A DNA stretch of 10,910 bases from an uncultured Gilliamella sp. (GTDB lineage Bacteria; Pseudomonadota; Gammaproteobacteria; Enterobacterales; Enterobacteriaceae): the NCBI GenBank assembly GCA_945291235.1, contig CALYQY010000080.1:1-10910 (forward strand). The letters are read 5' to 3'. Positions 1-5,592 of this stretch are shown piece after piece; within the stretch, counting starts at the first letter, position 1, and each line of letters opens with the position of its first letter. Below the pieces are notes generated by a model. That model had not been told where the DNA came from. It worked only from the letters and a program-made list of their open reading frames with translations, and ran no database searches. The position numbers were made by a program, and so were the translations under genes.

Positions 1-113
1 GTTTGATCGATGGTGATTCCCCAGCCTCGACTTACATCAGGAAAATCCGTAACTTCCCCTTTTTTTGCTGAATCTGCAAAGATTAAATAATCTGGTTTTT
101 TTTGTATAATCAT
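1..113 (-). CDS. Probable tail fibre / tail protein, N-terminal fragment (cut by window edge)
   Basis: Reading down from an ATG at 113, 37 codons stay open to the window edge, starting MIIQKKPDYLIFADSAKKG and continuing through an FPDVSRGWGI stretch. This N-terminus resembles phage tail-fibre or tail proteins that attach a receptor-binding fibre to the baseplate; from memory, similar ADSAK...RGWG N-termini open many such proteins. The ATG overlaps the TGA of the DUF2612 gene (ATGA), so the two are probably translationally coupled, and position after the last wedge gene is where the fibre normally sits. The body, trimer shaft and receptor-binding tip lie outside the window, so receptor specificity cannot be judged. 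Codons 4-6 hold an 8-A run and codons 16-19 a 7-A run. The identity rests on a short fragment plus gene order. Confidence 0.7.
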   Translation of the reverse strand, partial: MIIQKKPDYLIFADSAKKGEVTDFPDVSRGWGITIDQ

Positions 114-766
114 TGAATAGTTCCTATTTCTTGAAGTCGAACAAATTTGCCTAAATTAAAACCGAATGAGACATTGTCATGCGAAAATCCAAACGGTTCG
201 TTATTAATTAGAACAATATATTGATACATAACACCAACAGGTCGGGCTAAAATATCCATTTTACTAATTGCATACAAAGTAAGTGAATTGAGTTGATCAC
301 TGTTAACTAATACGTTCATTGTCATATTTTGGGAATCAATAATATTTCCATTTCTGCCAATCACGAATTTAATTGATTTTACAATGTTTGATATTTCACC
401 TCTTTGATAATTTTTAGTAATTTTTGCCTTAATAAAGAAACGATAATCGCTATCATTTAATACAACAGATGCCGTTAAAGCATCGCCATGTCGATAAAAT
501 TCACCAATATCAAATGATAAAGCTGTGTTATCTTCTAACCATCCAAAATATTCTTTGGTGATAGCAGAAGGTAATACACGCAAGACGCCAACATGACGAC
601 CAATCAAATCAAGTGCATAACCTGTCGCGTCATTGATGCTGAGAACATCCGCAATTTGAATGACATTGTTAAACGTGTTACCAGTCTCTTTATTGATAGC
701 TCTGATAGTGCCTAATGCCTTGGGTTTTGTACGATATTGCCAAATGAGGAATTTTTCTCTATTCAT
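110..766 (-). CDS. DUF2612 family baseplate protein (gpI/P2-like wedge end protein)
   Basis: 218 residues. It resembles the DUF2612 family, always encoded right after baseplate J in this type of tail, and takes the place that gpI has in P2-like phages: a wedge component linking baseplate J to the fibre. The N-terminal third includes a hydrophobic DATGYALDLIGRHVGV segment typical of this group (an early helix that contacts the wedge), and the C-terminus has a repeated FGF motif (PFGFSHDNVSFGFNLGKF). The start at 766 overlaps the end of the baseplate J gene by 8 bases, with GAGG about 9 bases upstream. It ends in an ATGA overlap with the fibre gene. The family is uncharacterised biochemically, so the precise role is inferred from order. 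Confidence 0.8.
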   Translation of the reverse strand: MNREKFLIWQYRTKPKALGTIRAINKETGNTFNNVIQIADVLSINDATGYALDLIGRHVGVLRVLPSAITKEYFGWLEDNTALSFDIGEFYRHGDALTASVVLNDSDYRFFIKAKITKNYQRGEISNIVKSIKFVIGRNGNIIDSQNMTMNVLVNSDQLNSLTLYAISKMDILARPVGVMYQYIVLINNEPFGFSHDNVSFGFNLGKFVRLQEIGTIQ

Positions 767-1880
767 CTATTAGCACCTCAACATGCGTTATCTGTGCATA
801 CTCTCGATAATCGATATTGACAATGTTGGCACTGTTTACAGCGAGTTCTTTAATATAAAATCCGTCAACTAAGTTAATGCTTGAAATAATACGGGATGCA
901 TACACATTTTCACCAATTTCAAAATCAAGACTTTTTAAATTAGCTTTAATCTGTTCTGAATTGATATCATTAAAAGATTTGTAACGACCAATTGTCATTG
1001 AGACATTGATATCGACTTTTCTTGGTCTATCAAAGTGAACTTTTCGAGGTATTTCATCTAATAAATACATCGTCTCAATTTTTCCAAATAGTCCACAACC
1101 GCCAATTTTCTTTTTAGTGATCACCTCTGCTATTTGTTCATCATCGCCACCAAGGATCACGGCATTAAATGAATGAGCAGGCACACCCTTTTCATCCGTT
1201 TTATTCGTATAGTTTTCATATACTACGCATTTAGTCACACCGGTTATATTCATTAATGCAGACTGTATGCCTTGGCGATCATCATAATTATTGATTGAAT
1301 GAGATAACATAAAGCGTTTTAATAGTTGAGCATCAGTTTCTTCATCAACTCCGCCATAGCTTTGGGTGTTGGCAGTAATTTTATCTATGCCGATGATAAT
1401 AGTGCTCGGTGTAAATTCATCCATTGCGTTAACGGTATAATGACCTAACTCTAGCGACCTAAATTTTGAACGAGCACTACCTAAATCATTTAATTTTATT
1501 GGCTCAGTTGTTACCCATTTATTTTTGTTTTTATCAACATAAATAGCGTTTTGAGGAATCAATGTGTTTGGCATTCCATTAAAAATGACTTCATCGATGT
1601 ATGAATATGATGCGGTTATTCTGGTTAATCCTGCATACATTGCCCGTTGTTCCAACCACTGCCCAGTCGCTTGATAAGGGTCTAACATCTGAATAATAAA
1701 TGATACTGCTTGATGTATGTTCGATAATTCCTGAGAAAATAAACCGAGCAATTGCCCATCTGGCGTATCACTATCTAAATTGACATTTTCACCATAAATC
1801 GATTTAAAACTTGTTATTAAACGATTTTTAATTGTGTCAAAATCATCAATAACAATTCCTTTATCTGTTATCTGTAACAT
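759..1880 (-). CDS. Baseplate J family wedge protein
   Basis: 373 residues from the chosen start. Baseplate J proteins (P2 gpJ, related to T4 gp6) form the ring of wedges that holds sheath initiator and fibres and that opens at infection. Visible signatures are the N-terminal DTIKNRLITSFKSIYG helix, DTPDGQLLGL, a GQWLEQRAMYAGLTR helix, the family's typical GGVDEETDAQLLKR stretch in the middle, and a C-terminal domain with VDINVSMTIGRY. The frame is open further upstream to 1979, but those 33 residues (MMSSIFYWIARR...) lie over the gp25-like gene and do not look like the family. The ATG at 1880 gives MLQITDKGIVIDDF, has GAGG about 9 bases upstream, and leaves a 20-base overlap with the preceding gene. 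The 1880 start is an inference; 1895 is a weaker alternative. Confidence 0.88.
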   Translation of the reverse strand: MLQITDKGIVIDDFDTIKNRLITSFKSIYGENVNLDSDTPDGQLLGLFSQELSNIHQAVSFIIQMLDPYQATGQWLEQRAMYAGLTRITASYSYIDEVIFNGMPNTLIPQNAIYVDKNKNKWVTTEPIKLNDLGSARSKFRSLELGHYTVNAMDEFTPSTIIIGIDKITANTQSYGGVDEETDAQLLKRFMLSHSINNYDDRQGIQSALMNITGVTKCVVYENYTNKTDEKGVPAHSFNAVILGGDDEQIAEVITKKKIGGCGLFGKIETMYLLDEIPRKVHFDRPRKVDINVSMTIGRYKSFNDINSEQIKANLKSLDFEIGENVYASRIISSINLVDGFYIKELAVNSANIVNIDYREYAQITHVEVLIDE

Positions 1881-2226
1881 TAAATGAAGCCTCATTAGAA
1901 TTGTTGAATTTATCTGTGTAGGTAATTTGAATGAGAAACTCACGCGTCTCGCTATCCAATAAAATATCGAACTCATCAATACTAATCACACATTCAATGT
2001 TGAAAATTTGTTTTTTTATATCAATTTCCAACTGTTTAGTATTTGGGTTTTTAGCAAGATAATCAAACCAGGCAATACCGTCATTGCGATCCAAAAACCA
2101 ATCTTTTTTTAAGGATAATAATTTAGTTTTTACACACTGGGCTATTGCATCTGACTGATGTAAATAATTAGCCAAACCTTGCCCAAATGTCCAATCATGA
2201 TTATTGTCTAGCTCTCTTACTTTCAT
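1861..2226 (-). CDS. gp25-like sheath initiator / baseplate wedge protein
   Basis: 121 residues, the usual size for the T4 gp25 / P2 gpW group. This protein sits at the base of the sheath, nucleates sheath polymerisation and couples wedge opening to contraction. Support: an N-terminal DWTFGQGLANYL segment, the following IAQCVKTKLLSLKKDWFLD helix (the family's typical 'I.Q.I...L....GEWFLD' type signature), and a C-terminal beta domain ending in RETREF-like SETREFLIQITYTD. The usual family EPR motif is not obvious, which is common in this divergent branch. ATGA overlap with the spike gene upstream (2223-2226) and 20-base overlap with baseplate J downstream. Function is by family and order. Confidence 0.82.
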   Translation of the reverse strand: MKVRELDNNHDWTFGQGLANYLHQSDAIAQCVKTKLLSLKKDWFLDRNDGIAWFDYLAKNPNTKQLEIDIKKQIFNIECVISIDEFDILLDSETREFLIQITYTDKFNNSNEASFNVTDNR

Positions 2227-2891
2227 GTTGGCTCTCCTGTCGTGTCATCGCCGCTTTTCACACCTGTATGTCTATGAGTATTCAAACTAATTCCTTTGTT
2301 TGTTATGACATCTTGTGCAGTGATTATGCCGGCACTAATTGTATTGCCATTAGATTGATTGAAACTACCAATTTGGTCATAGTTTCCAAACTGTTGCTTA
2401 TTTCCTTCATGTACAATATTGCCTTTGATATAGATTGTTCCTTGCGTTAATCGAATATGAGTTTGACCGTCATCTGTTTGCATCGATACGCCATCATGAT
2501 AAAAATCTGGAATTTTGTTAGGCACACTGTTACAACCTACGATAAAAAAACCATCGCTTAAGTCATTCATGCGATTATCAAGCGGTTTTGATGCTTCGCC
2601 CGATGCAAACCAGCCATCAATACAACGGCTGGAAAAGACCACCAGACCTTCATCACCTGCTTTGATAGGTACCGTCATACAAAAACCGCCGGCGTGAGGA
2701 AATTGTGCAGGAACATCAACCAATGGCGGAATCGATATCTCTTCCCCATTTGCTAATACTCTATTAATCATCGGTTTACATTGCACTGTATGACCATCAA
2801 AACTGATCACCTTTGCAGGCAATGCCGTATAAATATTTGATTGGGCACGTTTAATTTGATTTTCAATTGCTTGGTATAGCGTATCAACCAT
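2223..2891 (-). CDS. Gp138-type membrane-puncturing spike protein
   Basis: 222 residues. This is the tail-tip spike, probably a trimer under the hub, which pierces the outer membrane on contraction. The first ~110 residues look like the OB-fold Gp138 N-terminal domain (ALPAKVISFDGHTVQCKP, then PPLVDVP and GDEGLVVFSSR), followed by a DDGQTHIRLTQGTIYIKG stretch that begins the beta-helix. The last residues carry HRH at about 206-208 in a THRHTG context, the HxH pattern that in P2 gpV-like spikes binds an iron ion at the apex. Start ATG at 2891 has AGGT about 6 bases upstream. Unusually, a rho-independent terminator lies only 22 bases upstream of the start, and a 428-bp gap precedes the gene, so transcription must read through the hairpin or start inside it. 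Confidence 0.87.
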   Translation of the reverse strand: MVDTLYQAIENQIKRAQSNIYTALPAKVISFDGHTVQCKPMINRVLANGEEISIPPLVDVPAQFPHAGGFCMTVPIKAGDEGLVVFSSRCIDGWFASGEASKPLDNRMNDLSDGFFIVGCNSVPNKIPDFYHDGVSMQTDDGQTHIRLTQGTIYIKGNIVHEGNKQQFGNYDQIGSFNQSNGNTISAGIITAQDVITNKGISLNTHRHTGVKSGDDTTGEPT

Positions 2892-3319
2892 AATTTACCT
2901 ACGAATTTAAGCCAATAAAAAACCACCTTAAGCAGGTGGTTAATTTATTGTTGGTTACAGAGTAATTGTCTTGTATTGACTGATAGAATGATTATTTTAA
3001 TTAAAATAACTTATTGTTTTATAGAAGATATCAGAAATTTAATTTTGATTTGATAGATTAGAAAATATTTGAAACGAATGGAAATAAAAAAATTACGTTG
3101 AGATTGCAATCTTTAGCTTCGGGAACGTTAGTGTATATCTGCTAACTTTAATATTACAGTAAAATGTTTGATTCGATTAAGCGTTTAACTTTGTTTTAAT
3201 AAAGCTTTACTTAAGACATCTAAACAATGGTACAATAACCATAAAACTGACCTGATTCCAAAAATTGCAATCTTTTTTAGATATTAATCATGAATATTCA
3301 TTTGATTGCATTAATAGAG
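2892..3319. other. 428-bp non-coding stretch between lipoprotein and spike genes
   Basis: No convincing gene on either strand: the longest open stretches are under 30 codons without a good start and ribosome binding site. It holds the terminator at its low end, a perfect 12-bp palindrome AGATTGCAATCT (3101-3112), and a 12-base direct repeat ATTGCAATCTTT at 3103-3114 and 3264-3275. A weak GTTAG...CTAAC stem lies around 3127-3145. It could be leader or trailer of the moron, hold a promoter for the spike-to-fibre half of the operon, or encode a small RNA. None of these is shown by the sequence alone. Confidence 0.6.
2914..2941 (-). terminator. Rho-independent terminator after the lipoprotein gene, before the spike gene
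   Basis: Perfect 8-bp inverted repeat AACCACCT (2921-2928) and AGGTGGTT (2934-2941) with a 5-base loop. On the minus strand the stem runs directly into a run of six T (two in the stem, four after it) followed by ATT. The polarity fits transcripts coming from the lipoprotein gene. On the plus strand the flank is only TAATTTATT, so it is weaker in that direction. Confidence 0.75.
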
Positions 3320-3607
3320 TTAATTAATTTGCTCAGCAAGTTTAATCACTTCTGAAACAGTTTTACCATCAAGTTTTTGCTTCATGATTTCTTCCATTTT
3401 CTTATTATCGTAATTTGCTTCAGTAGCCGCTTGCATATTAATTTTACTCAAAGCTGCTGTAAAAGATTGCGCTTCACTGAAGTTAAGGTCTTTTACAACT
3501 TCAGCTAATGATTCTTGATATTTTTCAGGTGTTGAAGCATCAATCTTTTTATCGCCACAAGCAGTTAATAAAGTTATAGACATTAAAAGTACAAGTAATT
3601 TTTTCAT
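3320..3607 (-). CDS. Small outer-membrane lipoprotein, DUF6694-like; probable phage moron
   Basis: 95 residues with a classic lipoprotein signal: MKK, a hydrophobic core LLVLLMSITL, then lipobox LTAC with Cys at residue 17. Gly at +2 (Asp only at +3) predicts outer-membrane sorting. The mature ~79 residues are charged and helical, beginning near KKIDASTPEKYQESL and ending DGKTVSEVIKLAEQIN. This pattern (KIDA-S near the start, DGKT-xEVI near the end) recalls the DUF6694 lipoprotein family, whose function is unknown. RBS AAAGGA lies about 7 bases before the ATG. It is inserted between hub and spike, where tail operons normally run without a break, and is followed by its own terminator. A tail protein would not carry a lipobox, so I infer cargo expressed in the lysogen, perhaps for envelope modification or superinfection exclusion. 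Family call is from memory. Confidence 0.8.
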   Translation of the reverse strand: MKKLLVLLMSITLLTACGDKKIDASTPEKYQESLAEVVKDLNFSEAQSFTAALSKINMQAATEANYDNKKMEEIMKQKLDGKTVSEVIKLAEQIN

Positions 3608-3625
3608 TTTTCCATCCTTTTATAA

Positions 3626-3655
3626 ATTATATTGGGATGCTCATCCTATATCTAA
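3626..3655 (-). promoter_or_regulatory. Candidate promoter and palindrome upstream of the lipoprotein gene
   Basis: On the minus strand a perfect TATAAT (3626-3631) is preceded at 18 bases by TTAGAT (3650-3655), a poor -35. The spacer holds a 5-2-5 palindrome GGATGCTCATCC (3635-3646) that could be an operator. Caveat: a start site about 7 bases after the -10 box would fall at the lipoprotein ribosome binding site, giving an almost leaderless message, so the -10 match may be chance in AT-rich DNA. Confidence 0.3.
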
Positions 3656-3667
3656 ATTGATAACAAA

Positions 3668-4501
3668 TCAAATTTTTTCGAAGTTACCAAAAATACACTG
3701 TAATTTGCTTTGCCAGTTATTTCCATATAGATCCCCACTATGTTGTAACGCATTAATTTTATAGTCTCCATTAAGTTCTGTGAGTTTAGATTCAACTCGA
3801 ATTAATGCACCTATCTTATAATGCGGATTACATAATGTTGTTATTTCTAACCCTTTATCTGTCTTTTTAGGCGTTCCTATCATGCCCGTCGTTCTTGAAA
3901 TAACAAATCCTTCATGATTTGAAATAGCCTTATTTTTGGGGATAACAATCAGTTCGTCATCTTGGATAGACCAATCGGCATCATTATTATTTGCTATTTG
4001 GTGCATAAGTTCGCGAGTATCACACATGAAAACTTTTCCGCGAGGAAGTGCTTTATTATTAGGAAGATTAACATTGCCTTTTTTTAAACCAAAACTTTTT
4101 AACGCTTCATTAAAAAAATCATTGTCAGTTTGTCCTTTTTCTAATGTTTTGATAATAACTTTTTCTGTAAAAGCTTTGTGACCATCAGCACACCTTAGGG
4201 TCGTGATAATATCCAGCTCGGAAAGTTGATTTTCCACCGTTAAAATATCACCACAAAAAATCATCCGTAAGACATCATCTTGATAACTAACATATAATTC
4301 TACATAATCATATTGTTTCGTGCTGATTAAATTACGATTTGAATCGTTGAGGTTGTATATTGAAATTTCAGCGGTATTAGGATCGGAAGTAAGTGTTTTG
4401 TTGACCGAGAAAGTGACTCTAAGATTGTTCAATACAATACTTTCTTTACGATTGCCTATTTTCAGTTCTAAAACTCGCCCGAATTGTCTCACGATATTCA
4501 T
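3668..4501 (-). CDS. Baseplate hub protein
   Basis: 277 residues. This is the central hub (equivalent in role to P2 gpD / T4 gp27) that links the tail tube to the spike. Signatures: N-terminal RQFGRVLELKIG and a beta-rich first domain (NTAEISIYNLNDSNRNLI, a very typical hub phrase), then GDILTVENQLSELDIITTL, a middle domain with TRELMHQIANNNDADWSIQ (the 'L..ia...g..w.i.dd.l.i' pattern), and C-terminal GDYKINALQHSGDLYGNNW, which forms the tube-like ring. It overlaps the plug gene by 56 bases. The ATG at 4501 has its AAAGG directly abutting, whereas the GTG at 4492 has AAAGG about 8-9 bases upstream; the latter, giving MRQFGRVLEL, may be the real start. Downstream, 60 bases separate it from the lipoprotein rather than the expected spike. 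Confidence 0.85.
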   Translation of the reverse strand: MNIVRQFGRVLELKIGNRKESIVLNNLRVTFSVNKTLTSDPNTAEISIYNLNDSNRNLISTKQYDYVELYVSYQDDVLRMIFCGDILTVENQLSELDIITTLRCADGHKAFTEKVIIKTLEKGQTDNDFFNEALKSFGLKKGNVNLPNNKALPRGKVFMCDTRELMHQIANNNDADWSIQDDELIVIPKNKAISNHEGFVISRTTGMIGTPKKTDKGLEITTLCNPHYKIGALIRVESKLTELNGDYKINALQHSGDLYGNNWQSKLQCIFGNFEKI

Positions 4502-4802
4502 CCTTTGTCATAATTAATAATTGCATTCGATTATGTAAGTCATTTTTCGTTATTGCATTAATTCCTAATCCTGATTTGTCATAAAGGACGAAAACAAAAG
4601 GAAGGTCAAATTCAATAAGCGCTGGACTGCCTACAGACAGTCCTTTATTGGTTGTAATATATTGATTATTGTTAATATCAAACAAATCAAATTGGTAGCC
4701 GACTAATACCGTATTGAATCTTAATGTTAATCGTAAATTCATATCGTATAATGTAAAGGTTTGTTCTAGCACATCATCATAAGTTGTCTGAATTATATAC
4801 AT
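4446..4802 (-). CDS. Baseplate plug protein (cyanophage Pam3 gp18-like)
   Basis: 118 residues, mostly beta. It resembles the small 'plug' family known from the cyanophage Pam3 baseplate, where it sits inside the hub ring. Visible: MNLRLTLRFNTVLVGYQFDL with the pattern of a small beta-sandwich, then NNQYITTNKGLSVGSPALIE and a conserved-looking ITKNDLHNRMQLLI near the end. It lies directly between a Dit-like gene and the hub, the usual order. GAGAG lies upstream of the start. The last 19 codons overlap the hub start, so one of the two ends is shorter in related phages or both share the sequence. The family name is from recall, supported by size and position. Confidence 0.7.
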   Translation of the reverse strand: MYIIQTTYDDVLEQTFTLYDMNLRLTLRFNTVLVGYQFDLFDINNNQYITTNKGLSVGSPALIEFDLPFVFVLYDKSGLGINAITKNDLHNRMQLLIMTKDEYRETIRASFRTENRQS

Positions 4803-4869
4803 ACTAATCTCTCAAATTTTCTTTATTTACCAACAACTAATCACTTTTTTAGCTTTGAAGTTATCTACG

Positions 4870-5592
4870 TTACTTAATAAACCAACTAAAAATCTTATAA
4901 AGAACAGATTTTAGTTCTTCGATTTTCTGTGGTTGTGTTTTACCAAGATTCTGTTTTTTAACCGTTTGATTTAGACCACTTGCAATTTGCGTTTCGACGA
5001 TAAAAATCTCTCGAAACGTTAAGGCAAACTCACCATAAGTATTTTTTTGTTGAGTTAAACCCACAGAACTTAGAACCATATTATTATATTGCTTAGCATT
5101 AGTTTGCAGGATAACAGGTTCACCACTCCGTTGAATTGCCAGCAATTTTTCGTAAGCGTCTGCAATACGATCTGAAAATAAGCTATTTATAATAGGAGAC
5201 TGATATTCAGGTAGAAAATCGGCCACGACTTGATTCAACCTTTCAGCGCTTGTTTGAAAATGTGATGCAAAACGATTTACCATGTTTTCCGCTTGTGCTG
5301 CAAAAGTTTTGATTGGCATCGGCAAAGGGTAATTGGATAAATCTATTCCTAAAAAATGGTCAATCGAGAAAGTGTTTTTTTCATATCCCACAATAAGGCC
5401 ATTTATTGAAATTTCTTTTGGTTCTAAAACTGCATGATCAGCAATATTAGCACCATTTTCAATGGGATTTTCCGTAACTTTTAATTTTGATGTATGCTGT
5501 TCGACAGTATTAATATCTAAACTGAACACAAAATTGTCAGTAACAATTAACCCACTATTTTTTGATGATTTGTTTAAGATAGATTGAAACAT
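4870..5592 (-). CDS. Dit-like baseplate protein (distal tail type)
   Basis: 240 residues. It resembles the Dit-like N-terminal domain proteins of contractile phages, which attach to the last tube ring and start the baseplate. Signatures: DNFVFSLDINTVEQHTSKLKVTENPIENGANIADHAVLEP (written here only to mark residues ~20-58; key elements are VTENPIENGANIADH and EPKEISINGLIVG), the family's typical 'T.HPVE.G..I.DH....p..i.l.G' pattern. A central helical part carries two long amphipathic helices, and C-terminal beta strands include GEPVILQTNAKQYNNMVLSSV, then FALTFREIFIVET. It starts one base inside the tape-measure stop (TGATG). The 67 bases after its stop carry an open +1 frame (see findings), so the C-terminus may have been altered. 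Confidence 0.78.
   Translation of the reverse strand: MFQSILNKSSKNSGLIVTDNFVFSLDINTVEQHTSKLKVTENPIENGANIADHAVLEPKEISINGLIVGYEKNTFSIDHFLGIDLSNYPLPMPIKTFAAQAENMVNRFASHFQTSAERLNQVVADFLPEYQSPIINSLFSDRIADAYEKLLAIQRSGEPVILQTNAKQYNNMVLSSVGLTQQKNTYGEFALTFREIFIVETQIASGLNQTVKKQNLGKTQPQKIEELKSVLYKIFSWFIK

Noticed and set aside
1881..1979. Upstream extension of baseplate J to an ATG at 1979
   Set aside because: Those 33 residues overlap the gp25-like gene entirely and do not resemble the family; ATG at 1880 has a better-placed GAGG.
2187..2450. Plus-strand open frame of 87 codons with cysteine-rich, hydrophobic N-terminus
   Set aside because: It lies across the spike and gp25-like genes on the other strand, has no ribosome binding site, and its sequence looks like a reverse-strand shadow.
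3079..3102. Short plus-strand reading frame ATGGAAATAAAA... near the non-coding stretch
   Set aside because: It ends after seven codons; nearby longer open stretches lack a start and look random.
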